DNA from: Bettongia penicillata ogilbyi
Lineage: Eukaryota; Chordata; Mammalia; Diprotodontia; Potoroidae
NCBI GenBank assembly: GCA_023548195.1
Contig: JAJHZJ010000252.1
Coordinates: forward strand, 2,170,395 to 2,234,394
Direction of reading: 5' to 3'
DNA length: 64,000 nucleotides
A model generated the notes under the pieces. It saw only the letters and a list, made by a program, of their open reading frames with translations, made no database searches and was not told the DNA's origin. Every line of letters begins with the position of its first letter. Positions within the stretch are counted from its first letter, which is position 1. Both the position numbers and the translations under genes were made by a program. Positions 21,211-31,767 of this stretch are shown in pieces.

Positions 21211-22124
21211 ATATTTTTATAGCATCTCCTAAAGCAGAAAAAAGGAAGTGAATCCAGACCCGGACACATAATGATCAATGCAGTTAGATGGTGCCAGCTT
21301 CTGGGGCCTTAGCTAATTCTTTTTTCCTATTGTTTCATCCTGCCAAAAGTTTAAAAAAGGATAGTCATTATCTGAATAGCAGGGTCAAGGGCACTGACTA
21401 AAGAGAAGTCACAGCCCAGAGGACAGGACTAGGAACAAAGGATACTGGCCACATGAACATTGGGGACCAGCCAAGAGGAAGTAACTAGTTCTTCTTCTGA
21501 GCCCAAAGACATTCACTGCACACACTATCAGAAGCATAAAACCATCGCCATGAGATATAGTACCCCCAATATATGGAGACTAGTTTCTTATTTGCAAGCA
21601 TTTCACCACCCAACACATGAAATTTTTATTAAAAGGGAGAAGAAAACAAAGCAGACACCCTCATTGAGCTTCATTTCGACACCCTCATTTAGAATCCCGA
21701 ATAAAAGAGTGTTACATGTTCCTTGAGTGCTAGAGGGGTAGATGTACCTTGCAAGCCCTTCTTGACTCCCTAATTCTTGGCGGTTGAAAAATGGTGGTAT
21801 TGTCTTTTTACTCTCTCATCTTGGTGCTTCTCTTGGTACTTCCCTAGTACCGTAGTACTAGTATGGCTACTTGTCCACCAGTTCCTCAGTGCAACTTTAG
21901 AGTCCTTCAATCTTTGGATGCTACCTCCTGTTACAAGATAACAGTAAGTGTTCTTCCTTTCTTTACATTACCATCACTCCTTTATTTCCAGTTCTGTTAT
22001 TTCTCCCAGCCTCTAACAGTTAACCACTTTCTACTCTGCTTGATTTCAGATGAATACTAATTATCCTTTCCCTCATTCAAATGAAGAGGGAGCTGAAATG
22101 TGGAAATATCTAAGTACCTACTAC
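21211..22124. other. Unassigned intergenic DNA, possibly part L2
   Basis: 21460-21730 and 21830-22120 hold frames of 65-88 residues without known domains. The pyrimidine-rich end may be diverged L2. Confidence 0.3.
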
Positions 22125-22603
22125 TTCCATATCTACTCCTAATCTTACTTTGAACTTCAGATCCAAATTTCCAGCAGCCTGTTGGACAGATACCTCCACA
22201 TTAATGTCCTCCCATTATGGCTGAATGGTATATTCAACTCGAAACAGACAGAAAGGAATTGGTCATCTTCCCCCCAAAGCTGCTCTTCCAGGTACAAAGC
22301 CTCAAATCTAAGTTGCCTTTGACCCTTCCCTTTCCCTCAGTGCCCCTTCCTCCATCCAATACATTGCCAAGTCTTTAAAAAAATTTTGCCTCCAAAAATA
22401 TTTATTCGTTTCTCCTTATTCTGCCTAGTTAAGATCCTCTTTTCCTCTTGCCAAAGATACTGTAATAACTTCCTAATATTTGTCTGTCTTCACTCTCTGA
22501 CTTCTCCAACCCATTATCCACACAGCTGCCAAAATAATCTTTCCCATGCACATGTAGCAGTGGATTGGGTCTTTCAACCACTCCTATTTGCCTTCTTCAC
22601 CTA
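22125..22603 (+). mobile_element. L2 LINE relic
   Basis: 'tcccattatggctgaatggt', 'ggtacaaagcctcaaatcta', 'ttgcctttgacccttccctt', 'ccatccaatacattgccaag' and 'ccattatccacacagctgcc' follow the L2 ORF2 to 3' UTR order. Interrupted on its right by repeat X. Confidence 0.65.
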
Positions 22604-23035
22604 CTATTGACTCAATGCCTAGATGTATTTGCTGGTATAAATATTCCTCTGACCTTGGAAATTGTATCAAATTGTAACTATAATTCTTGGTATAGCTTTT
22701 TAGCTCCGAGACCCCAGTCGGAGATGGTACCCTGCCAAAACACTGGTGGGCTAGATCTACCTCTTCCTCTTTTCTGGGGATGCTCCTTCTCAATTACCTT
22801 CTGCTTTTTATAGGTACATTCATCCTGTCAAAAGCCTATGGTCAACACTATAAAGAGAAAGTAAACATTTTAAAACAAAGAAAAGTAAACGGACTTTCCT
22901 GTGCCCAGAAGGAAAGGGTCAAACTTCCACAGGGAGCCACAAAGAAGAAAAAAATACAGTATTGTAGCTTGGTGTCTAGAGTCTTGAGAGGATTTTGTCA
23001 ACACAGCAACTGTCCTAACACTCCTTGAGCCTTAC
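22604..23035 (+). repeat. Repeat X, copy A (unnamed, about 430 bp)
   Basis: Shares an ordered set of blocks with 31768-32480: 'tgcctagatg', 'ataaatattc', 'ttggaaattgtat', 'cggagatggtaccctgcc', 'gggctagatctacctcttc', 'atggtcaacactataaagag', AAAGTAAACATTTTAAAACA, 'gtgcccagaaggaaaggg'. Both copies interrupt L2. The structure could be an LTR of an endogenous retrovirus or a non-autonomous element; I see no terminal inverted repeats and no coding sense. Confidence 0.55.
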
Positions 23036-23040
23036 CAGCC

Positions 23041-24302
23041 TTATCAGCCCAATCTTGCTACTTGCATCTTGGCCCCACTCTTTTCCTCTAATTTTCTGTT
23101 GAATTCTCTATAATCTGGCTTCAACCAAATCTGCTCTCTCCAAAGTTACTAGTGATCTCTTAATTGCCAAATCTAATGGCCTTTTCTCAGGCCTCTTCCT
23201 TAATGACCTCACCACAGTCTTCAACACTGTCAATCACCCTCTTCTTCTTGATAATTATCCTCTCTACGATTTCATGACTTTGTATTTTTCTGGTTCTCCT
23301 CGTACCTATCCTTCTTAATTTCCTTGACTGAATCTTTATCCAGGTGATATCTGATAAACTGCAGGTATCCCAAAGGGCTCAGTCCTGGGCCCTCTTCTCT
23401 TTACCCTCTATATGTTTTCACTTGGTGATGGCATCACCTCTCATGGAGTCAATGATCATTTATGCTAATGATTCTCAAATTTTGTTATCTAGCCCTAACC
23501 TTTCTAATGGGCTCCAGTCTTGCATCTTCAACTGACTACCAGTCATTTCAAAATGGATGTCCTGTAAACATCTGAAACTCAACACACCCAAGCCTGAACT
23601 CATTTTGTTTACCCCTAAATTCTCCCCTCTTCTGAACTTTCCTATTACTGTGAATAGCACTGCCATATGCTCAGTCACCAAGCTTACAACCTAGGGGTCA
23701 TACAGGACTTTTCTCTCTCTCGTACTCCTCATACCTACTCCATTGCCAAGTCCTGTCAATTTTACCTTCATAACATCATACCATCTGTGGCTGGGGTGTC
23801 AGAGCTAAAAAGCTATACCAAGAACTATGTTACCTTCATAACATATGCCCCTTCTCTCTTCTGAAACTGCCATCCTCCTGGTACAGGCTCTCATCTCATA
23901 CCTGGAATACTACAGTAACTTCCTAGTTGGTTTGCCTGAAACAAGTCTCTCTATACCCCAGATTATTCTCCACTCAGCTAACCTAAAGCATGGATCTGAC
24001 CATGTCACCTTCCTACTCAACAAATGCTGGTAGCTCCTTATTATCTCTAGGACCAAATATAAAATCTTCTGCTTGGCATTCAAAGCCCTTCCTGACATGG
24101 TCCTATCTACCTTTCTAGTATTCTTATGCTTTACACTTCCCCAATGTACTCTTTGATCCAGTGACATGGAGCTCTTTGCTGGTCCTCAAACACAAAAGGC
24201 AATCTCCCAACTTCATGTACTTTTATTGTCTTTATCCTATATATTGTTTGTACATAGGTATTTGCATGTTTTCTCCCCCATCAGAATGTGAGCTCCTTGG
24301 GG
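23041..24302 (+). pseudogene. L2 LINE ORF2 C-terminal part and 3' UTR (dead)
   Basis: Translated pieces follow L2 RT order: an LLDLS/TVFNTVNH-like stretch near 23215, [13 protein letters not shown] (near 23380), [20 protein letters not shown] (23462-23521; the family has YADD, here the active-site Asp is changed to YAND), KLNTPKPELILF (near 23575), and then the post-RT segment with 'tctcatacctggaatactac'. Frame shifts separate the pieces. The 3' UTR runs to 'gaatgtgagctccttgggg', where the sense L1 begins. By family knowledge ORF2 supplies RT. A 53-bp insertion with a 15-bp duplication lies at 23777-23829. Confidence 0.8.
23762..23844. other. 53-bp insertion with perfect 15-bp target duplication
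   Basis: TTACCTTCATAACAT occurs at 23762-23776 and again at 23830-23844. The 53 bases between (23777-23829) are foreign to L2 and match, in inverted orientation, about 50 bp of repeat X near 22677-22728 (shared block GAGCTAAAAAGCTATACCAA). There is no poly(A) tail. Confidence 0.85.
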
Positions 24303-24772
24303 AGTACAGGTGGCAATCCAGACGAACTCTCCCAATATTCCCCTCTAAATAACTTAAAAGAACTTCTCAAATAACATTTTGGAGTGGCAGAACCAACAAA
24401 AGGTCAGAGTGAGACCTTTTTCTAGCTTAAATTAACTTAGAACTTGGCAGGAGAGGTCTGTGACACTGGGATTGGGGCCCATTCAGAGAGCCGCAGCAGC
24501 AGGAGCAGCAGTGGTGGGTTTTGGAGGAGGCCACAAGAATGACAGCAGCAGCAATAGCTTTGGGAGCCCTTAGTTCAACTGATCAAAAAGAGATTACAGG
24601 GGAACCTTTGCCAGCACTGAGTGCAGCTGGCCCTGATTGGCAACTATATTGCCCATAGCACTTCTGGGACAGACTTCTAGGAAAGAAAGGCATGTTTGTG
24701 ATAGGTCAAAAGAGAGCAAGAGCTCTGGTTATCGTTCCAAGTGTAACAGTAAACAAAGTAAGAGCTGAGAGA

Positions 24773-24812
24773 GGAGACCTCTGAGAGTGGAGACCTCTGA
24801 GAGTGGAGACCC
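24773..24812. repeat. 16-bp tandem repeat, 2.5 copies, in L1 leader
   Basis: The unit GGAGACCTCTGAGAGT occurs twice, then GGAGACCC. Tandem units in 5' UTRs are common in mammalian L1s, though these are short. Confidence 0.85.
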
Positions 24813-25354
24813 ATCCATGAGAAGGAGGTTAAGCCTCTTTTGAGAGCTGCTAAAGTGAACTGAGCTGTTAACACAGAGCCTCTGGACTTTGGAGTTAAAT
24901 TGAGATGATGGTGCTGGTGATGAGTGTCAGTATTGTCCTGTTGAACTTTGTTTCCCAGAGGTAGAAGTTGCCCAGGAGAGCTTGGAGTGGAGCAGTTCCC
25001 ATAATCTGAGACATAAAGCAGGAGTGGAGAGCAGCCTACAGGTGAATCCAGGAGAGAGTTGGGAGTGTTTAGCCCACAGAGGAAGAACTATGGGACTTGG
25101 AAAGTCAATCACGAGTTAAGATGAAAGAAGACTTTACTTGGACACTTGATATTGAGTAAGAAGATTGTTCTTACTATGACCTAGAGGTAGATAGTGTGGT
25201 ATTTTGAAAAAGGACTTTACTTTGATACTTGGTATTGATTTAGGATGTTGCTATGAATGGTATGCTTTCTTTACTGAACAATGTTTAGTTTATTGTTGAA
25301 TAAATAGAGAGCTCATTATATTATGTGATTAGACTCTTGAAATTATTCACAGCA

Positions 25355-25786
25355 TCTCCAGCTGATAAATGGTCAAAGGATATGAACTGGCAATTTTCAG
25401 AGGAAGAAATTAAAGATATCTATAGTCATATTAAAAAATGCTGTAAATCATTACTGATTAGAGAGATACAAATCAAAACAACTCTGAGGTACCACATCAC
25501 ACCTATCAGATTGGCAAACATGACAGAACAGGAAGATGAGAAATGTTGGGGAAGATGTAGGAGAGTTGGAACACTAATACATTGTTGGTGGAGCTGTGAG
25601 CTGATCCAGCCATTTTGGAGAGCAATTTGGAACTATACCCAAAGGGCTACAAAAATATGCATACCCTTTGACCCAGCAATATCACTTCTAGGATTGTATC
25701 CCCAAGAGATCATAAAAATGGGAAAGGGTCCCACATGTACAAAAATATTTATAGCAGCTCTCTTTGTAGTGGCCAAAAAACTGTAA
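25355..25786 (+). pseudogene. L1 ORF2 C-terminal domain, about 144 codons open
   Basis: The open frame covers the last part of ORF2. It includes DKWSKDMNWQFSEEEIKDIY, IREIQIKTTLRYHITPIRLA, GTLIHCWWSCELIQPFWRAI, IPFDPAISLLGLYPQEII and TCTKIFIAALFVVAKK. The Cys residues of the C-terminal segment (CWGRC...HCWWSC) are kept, a region of human L1 ORF2 implicated in RNA binding. The RT and endonuclease are absent through 5' truncation. The frame ends at a stop after AKKL, slightly earlier than the family's usual end. The first ten codons of the open frame (25325-25354) belong to the host L1, not to this copy. Confidence 0.9.
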
Positions 25787-26392
25787 ATGAAGGGGATGCC
25801 CATCAACTGGGGAATGGCTGAATAAATTTGGTATACGAATGTAATAGAATACTACTGTGCTATAAGAAATGATGAACAGGAAGACTTCAGAGAGGCCTGG
25901 AAAGACTTAAATGATCTAATGCTGAGGGAAAGGAGCAGAACCAGGAGAACTTTGTGCACAGCAATGACCACAGTGTGTGAGAGTTTTTTCAGGTAGACTG
26001 GAAACTTTGTAGCAATGCAAGGACTTAAAAAAAATTCCCAAAGGTCTTCTAAGGCAAAATGCCTTCCACATCCAGAGAAAGATCTATGGAATTGAATCAC
26101 AGAATGTAGCAGATCATTTTTTTGTGTGTGTATTGTGTTTTGGTTTGTTAGATGATTTCTCCCACTCATTTTAATTCTTCTACACAGCATGACTAGAGTG
26201 AAAATTTTTAATAGGAATGTATGTGTAGAACCTATATAAAACTGGATGCCATCTTGGGTAGGGAGGGGAAAAGGTAGGGGAGAGGGAGGGAAAAATAATA
26301 ATCTAAGTTATATGGCAGTGATTGTAGAACACTGAAAATAAATAAAATTAATTTTAAAAATAAAATAAAAAATTTTAAAAAAAAGAAGAAAA
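25355..26392 (+). mobile_element. 5'-truncated L1 nested in L1, with 16-bp target duplication
   Basis: GAAATTATTCACAGCA lies at 25339-25354 and 26393-26408, a perfect 16-bp target duplication. The insert starts inside ORF2, keeps the C-terminal coding part, then the marsupial L1 3' UTR ('ggggaatggctgaataaatt', 'gaagacttcagagaggcctg', 'agcagaaccaggagaacttt'). It has a G-rich purine tract (26253-26293) and ends in an A-rich tail (26330-26392). The target reads CTT/GAAATT, close to the L1 endonuclease preference TT/AAAA. The clean duplication makes it younger than its host L1. Confidence 0.95.
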
Positions 26393-26799
26393 GAAATTAT
26401 TCACAGCAGCAGTCCTCAGGTGTGCTGCCATGATTATTGTTATACAAAAGTAGAGAGGAGTTCTAGAGCTTATGGCTGCAGGGGAGAAGGGGTTATTCCT
26501 GGATAAAGACCAGAATGAAGACCAGGACCGCAGTGAGCATACCTCTCCCCAGATCATACTACTTTGGAAGCACTGAAAACTTCCAGACTCCCAAAACTAG
26601 CTCTAAAAACAGCAGCATATACACAAAAAAAATCTGAAGTTTAAGACAGTGCCTCTTCACCACCAGGTAAGCAGAACCCAACTTTAACATAAAGTTCAAG
26701 GTTAAAAAAATAGGCTGGAAAATTGAGCAAACAGCAGCAACAACAACAGAACTTTAATATAAAAAGCTACAAGAGTGACAGGGAAGACCAAGACATAAA

Positions 26800-27690
26800 C
26801 TCAGAAGACAACAATGTAAAAAAATAGCTACAAGCAATACCTCAAAGAAAAATGCTAAATGGACATAAGCTCAACAAGAATTTCTGGAAGATTTAAAGAA
26901 AGAGGCAAGAGTAGTATTAAAAAAATTGTGCAAAAAATAAGAGTGATACAAGAAAATTATGAAAAGAGAATTAGTGACTTGATAAAGGAACATAATAAAA
27001 ATACTGAACAAAATAGTACCTTAAAAAACAGAATGAGCCAAATGGAAAAGGTGGTACAAAAACTCACTGAAGAAAATAAGCTAATGACTCCATGAGACAT
27101 CAAGAAACAATAAAACGAAATCAAAAGAATGAAAAATATATGAAATATCAGAAAAACAAGTGACCTGAAAAATAGATTGAAGAAGCATAATTTAAGACAT
27201 GATCAAATAATTAAGAAAGTCACGATTTTTTTAAACGTGTGGACATCATATTTTAAGACATTATCAAGAAAAATTTCTCCAATACTTTAGATCCAGATTA
27301 AATAGAAATTAAAAGATCCCATAGTAAAAATTCCCAGGAGTATTATAGCCAAATTTCTGAGCTCTTAGGTCAAGGTAAAATATTATAAGCAGAGAGAAAA
27401 AAAGTCAAGATATTATGGAGACACAATCAGGATCACACAAGAATTAGCAGCATCTATATTGAAGGAATACAGGGCTTGAAATATGATATTCCAGAAGGCA
27501 AAGGAGTAAGGATTATAATCAAAAATAATCTACTCAGCAAAACTGAGTATAGTCCTTCAGGTGAAAAAAAAAGGATAGTTATTCAAATAGAAGACTTTCA
27601 AATATTCCAGATGAAAAGACCAGAGCTGAATTGAAAATCTGACATTTAAACATAAGATTCAAGTAAAGAAGATACACATGAAAGAGTAAT
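26800..27690 (+). pseudogene. L1 ORF1 relic
   Basis: The longest open piece (26859-27095, 78 codons) is coiled-coil-like: VIQENYEKRISDLIKEHNKN, RMSQMEKVVQKLTEENKL. Further pieces in other frames match the ORF1 C-terminal domain, for example KEYR/GIQGLKYDIPEGKG-type sequence near 27460-27500 and NNLLSKTEYSPSGEK near 27520-27560. There are many stops. ORF1 protein would be the RNA-binding trimer of the L1 RNP; this copy cannot make it. Confidence 0.65.
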
Positions 27691-28175
27691 CATAAGAGAC
27701 TCAATAAAGTTAAATTGTTTTCATTCCTATGTAGGAATTTAACTCCTAAAAATTTTATCAATATTAGGGCAGTTAAAAGAAGTCTACATAGACTGAGGGC
27801 ATCAGTGTGAGTTGATTATATTGGGATGATCTCCAAGAAAAAAAATGAAGGGGTGAGAAAAAGGGATGCACTGGGACAAGGGGGAAGGGAGAGGTAAAAT
27901 GGGGGAATTTTTCTCACATAAAAGAGGCATGCAAGGAAGAGCTTTCATACTGGAGCAGAAAGTGGGAGGGGGTGACATAATGCTTGAACTTCACTTTCAT
28001 CAGAATTGGTTCAAAAAGAGAAGGATTTATGTGCACACATACATACACACACTCAGGCACAGAAATTTATCTTATCCAATAGGGAAGTAGGAGGGGAAGG
28101 GGATAAGAGATATGATGGGAATGATAAAAGGGAGGACAGATTAAGGAGAAAAGTAAAACAAACTTTTGAAGATAG

Positions 28176-28177
<2 letters not shown>

Positions 28178-28252
<75 letters not shown>
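28178..28252. repeat. (GA)n microsatellite, about 37 units, in L1 spacer
   Basis: Uninterrupted GA repeats follow 'ttgaagatagGC'. It lies between the ORF1 relic and the endonuclease relic of the sense L1. Confidence 0.98.
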
Positions 28253-28254
<2 letters not shown>

Positions 28255-28289
28255 ATAAACAGAAGAAAATAGAATAGAGAGAAATACAT

Positions 28290-29100
28290 AATTATCTTAA
28301 CTATGAATGTGAATGGGATGACCTCACCTATAAAGCAGATAGCAGAATGGATTAGAAACCAGAATTCAGCAATATATTATTTATGAGAGAGACATCTGGA
28401 ATATAAAGACACACACAGAGTTAAAATTAAGGGCTGGAGCAGAATATATGACACTTCAGCTGAAGTAAAAAAAAAAAAGACAGAGTTAGCGATCATTATC
28501 TCAGACAAAGCAAAAGCAAAAATAGACCTAATTAAAAGAGATTGTTAGGGAAACTACATTTTGCTAAAAGGTACCATAGACCATGAAGGAATGTTAAAAA
28601 ATTTTGCCATGAATTTCTCTAACAAAGGCCTCATTTCTCAAATATATAGAGAATTGACTCAAATGATAAAAATGAGAGCCATTCACCAATTAATAAGTGG
28701 TCAAAGAATATGTTTTTCAGAAGAAGAAATCAAAGCTATCTATCATCATATGGGAAAATACCCTAAATTACTATTGGAAAAATGCAAATTAAAAGAACTC
28801 CAAAGTATCACCTCACATATCAGAAATTAAAAGTACTAGAGCGGATGAGGGAAAATAGGTACACTAATAAACTGTTGGTGGAGTTTTGAACTGGTCCAGT
28901 CATTATGGAGAATAATTTGGCCCATAGGGCTATAAAACTGTGCATGTTCTTTGACTCAGCAATACCACTATATGTTCTGTAATCCAAAGAGATCAAAGAA
29001 AAAGAAAAAGGACTGATAAGCACAAAAAATATTTTTAGCAGCTCTTTTGGTGGTGACAAAAAATTGGAAATTGAGAGGATGATTATCAATTGAGGAATAG
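28290..29100 (+). pseudogene. L1 ORF2 relic lacking reverse transcriptase
   Basis: The endonuclease start is readable: MNVNGMTSPIKQIAEWIRNQ, RHLEYKDTHRVKIKGWSRIY, SDKAKAKIDLIKRD, GNYILLKGTIDHE (ends about 28587). Within about ten codons the sequence is already near the C-terminus: SNKGLISQIYRELTQMI, then ISGQRICFSEEEIKAIYHHM. By comparison with mammalian L1 ORF2 (about 1,270 residues), roughly 900-1,000 residues with the whole RT domain are gone. The frame 28561-28830 reads through the junction. A degraded C-terminal segment follows (LLVELW-like, 28870-29080). Upstream stops (for example in the YYL*ERH stretch) show it is dead. Confidence 0.8.
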
Positions 29101-29335
29101 CTGAACAAGCTGTGATATATGATTGTGATGGAGTACTATAGTGCTATGGGAAATGATGAGGAGGATAGTTTCAGAAAAAACATAGCAAGATAATATGGAA
29201 GTATGTTTTGCTTGATTTCACATGTCTAACTTTGCTTGCTGTCTCAGTGGATGGGGCAGGGGGGAGGGAGGAAGAGAATTTGAAACTCAATATTTAAAAA
29301 GAAAAGAATGTTTAAAATAAGTGAATATATTTTTT

Positions 29336-30140
29336 AATAATTTTAAAGCTGGAGAGGTTGAAGACAGAAAAAAAAGCAAGACATTGGACTTGTGAGGTGA
29401 CCACTAGGGACCATGGAGAGAGACATTTCAGTAAAACAGTGGAAACTGAAGCCATATGACAATGTTCAAAGACTCTATGAATACCAAGACAGTGAGTGTT
29501 CACTACTCTTTTCTAGAGATTGGACTATGAAGAGGAAGATATAGATGAAGATAAAGCTATAGCTATGGTGGGATGGTTCATGGTCAAGAGAAGTGTGTTT
29601 TGCTTTGATTTTAGATAAGGAGATTTGAGCATGTTTGAAGAGAAATGAGGAAGAAAACAGGGACTTCTGGGACAAGTCACTTCAGATATAGAATGCAAGA
29701 TAGAAATGACAGAATGTACCTGTAGGAGGATTAGACTTAGGGGAAAGGTCCTTCCTCTGAGACTTGAAAGAAGGAGGCAATGGGGGAGGAATACTGAGAA
29801 GTATAGAGGAGGAGAGTTACAGGAATCCATGTTAGATGACCTCTTTCTCAGTGAAGTTGGAGGGTGAGCCATATTCATTAAGCAGATAAGTCTCTGGCCA
29901 GGGGAGGATGTGAGAGGGAACTAGATGTTATTAAGACTTTATTTTATTTCTTTGCAGAAGGGAATCCACAAAGGTGAAACATTGCATAGATGGTCAGATT
30001 CTTTAATACTGATTGGTTTTGCTGATTTTTCTCTTTTCTTTTTTCAAATGTTATATGGGATGACTAAGAGATGCTGGGGAAAAGATTTGGAGAAACTTGA
30101 GTGATGTAATAACAAAAGGTATCAATAATTTTTTTGAATA
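29336..30140. other. Unassigned intergenic DNA
   Basis: A/G-rich sequence with a minus-strand frame of 117 residues (29525-29878, Ser/Leu-rich, no known motif). It may be an old repeat, but I cannot name it. Confidence 0.3.
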
Positions 30141-30144
30141 CTTA

Positions 30145-30525
30145 AACAAAAATAAATGTAAGCTCCTCAAGAGCAGGGACTTTCTTTTACCTTTCTTTGT
30201 ATCTCTAGCACTTAAAACCATGCCTGACACATTGTTGCTGTTCAGCTGTGTCCAACTCTTTGTGATCCCATTTTGGAGATCTTCTTTGCAAAAATATTGG
30301 ATTGGTTTGCCATTTCCTTCTCCAGTTAATTTTACAGATGAGAAAACTGAGGCAAACTGGGTAAAGTGACTTGACCAGAGTCACACAGCTAGTAAGCATC
30401 TGAAGCCAGATTTGAACTCAGACAGCAGAGTCTTCCTGACTTGGCTCTCTATCCACTGTACCACCTAGCTGCCCTAATGCCTAGCACATAGTAGGCACTT
30501 AATTAATGCTCATTGACTGATTCCT
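30145..30525 (+). repeat. L2 3' tail split by Mar1
   Basis: Left part: TGTAAGCTCCTCAAGAGCAG and 'tttgtatctctagcacttaa'. Right part: 'tagcacatagtaggcactta' and ATTAATGCTCATTGACTGA. The two abut once the Mar1 at 30232-30476 is removed. Confidence 0.8.
30232..30476 (-). repeat. Mar1-like CORE-SINE nested in L2 tail
   Basis: Minus-strand Mar1 from TTGTTGCTGTTCAGCTGTGT to CACTGTACCACCTAGCTGCC. Target duplication: ATGCCTGACACA (30220-30231) and ATGCCTAGCACA (30477-30488), 10 of 12 identical. Confidence 0.85.
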
Positions 30526-30654
30526 CATGATGGTTGTATCTATCCACATTTATATTCTCCCAGTTTCACATGGCTTCCCTTTCTTCAGGTACATTTATGT
30601 TCTGCACAGCTCCCTATAAGATGGATTCCTCTTCCAGTCTCTCTCCTGGATTCA

Positions 30655-31005
30655 CTAAATCATTTTCCTCCCCCTCCCCATAGTATTTTTTTCCAATTAT
30701 ATGTAAAGATAGTTTTCAATATTCACTTTTATAAGCTTTTGAGTTCCAAATTTTTCTCCCTTCCCTCCTCAAGACAGCAAGCAATCTGATATAGGTTACA
30801 CATATGCAATCATATCCATCATATTTCCACATTAGTCATGTTGTGAAAGAAAAATCAGAACAAAAGGGAAAAGCCATGAGAAAAAACAAATGAAAAAAGG
30901 TGAAAATAGTGTACTTCAATAGTGTACTTCAATCTGCCTTCAGACTCCATAGTTCTTTCTTTGAATGTGGATAGGACCTTTCATCATGAGTCATGAACTT
31001 AAGTA
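30655..31005 (-). mobile_element. L1 3' UTR-like fragment (antisense)
   Basis: 'gagttccaaatttttctccc', 'agacagcaagcaatctgata', 'catgttgtgaaagaaaaatc' and 'cagactccatagttctttct' plus TTGAATGTGGATAGG. The last block is the complement of the 'ccacatccagagaaagatct' region in the nested L1 3' UTR (26067-26092). It sits inside an L2 relic. Confidence 0.55.
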
Positions 31006-31442
31006 AGGTTTTCTTCTGAGTCATCTCTTTTCTCTTTCATCAGCTTCCACAGATTCAATCACTACCTTTACTCAGTTGACTCCCAACTCTGGGTGCATTT
31101 CTAATCTCTCTCCCAAATCCCAGTCCTCCATTACCAACAGCCTGTTAGGCAAGCTGTTGACTATTTCATAGGCATCTCAAATTCCCCGGGTTTACTTCTC
31201 TTTCCCTCTAAATTTGTCCCCTTCTCCAAACTTCTTGATTTCTGCTACCATTGTCCTCTTAGGCCTTGAGCGTCATAAGCTCAGAGATTCCTTGATCCTT
31301 TCCCTTGTCTTCATTCTCCAAATCCAAACAGTTGTCAAATCCTGCCAGTTCCACCTCCACACTACCTCTTGCTTCTCTCCTCTTTTCTGTCGTCACATTG
31401 CCACCTTCCTAGTTGAGGTCCTCAAACGCTGTAACCTGGACT

Positions 31443-31577
31443 TTTTTTGTTTGTTTGAGGTAATCAAAGTGAAGTGACTTGCCCAGGGTCACAAAGGTAG
31501 TAAGTGTCTGAGAGTGGATTTGAACTCAGTTCCTCCTGATTCAAGTGCTCTATCCACTGTGCCACCTGGCTATCTCT
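31443..31577 (-). repeat. A-tailed SINE (SINE1 type) nested in L2
   Basis: A T-run (complement of the A-tail), then GACTTGCCCAGGGTCACAAA and 'ctatccactgtgccacctgg'. The L2 words AACCTGGACT (left) and AACCATGGACT (right) look like a target duplication with one inserted base. Confidence 0.75.
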
Positions 31578-31767
31578 TAACCATGGACTGTTGTAATAGC
31601 CTTCTTCAGACAGTTGTCCCTGCCTCCATTCTCTCTCCTATCCAATCTGTCCTTCTTACATAGCCAAAATCATCTTCCTGAATTATGTTCACTTATGTCA
31701 CCCTCCCTTGTCAAAATATTCCATGTGTCCTGTTGCATAAGATAAGATACAAATTCCTCAATTTAAT

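Larger units (their letters stand above)
24303..29335 (+). mobile_element. L1 LINE, sense, internally deleted, carrying a nested L1
   Basis: Order: 5' UTR (24303 on, with 'aactctcccaatattcccct' and 'ggagtggcagaaccaacaaa', the marsupial L1 leader), a second L1 inserted at 25355-26392, remaining leader (26409-26800), dead ORF1 (26.8-27.7 kb), inter-ORF spacer with CA-rich and (AG)n tracts, an ORF2 relic that keeps only endonuclease start and C-terminus, and a 3' UTR with a G-rich purine tract (29248-29277) ending in A-rich sequence near 29335. It joins L2 on its left directly after CTCCTTGGGG. No matching L2 continuation is visible on the right. Confidence 0.75.
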
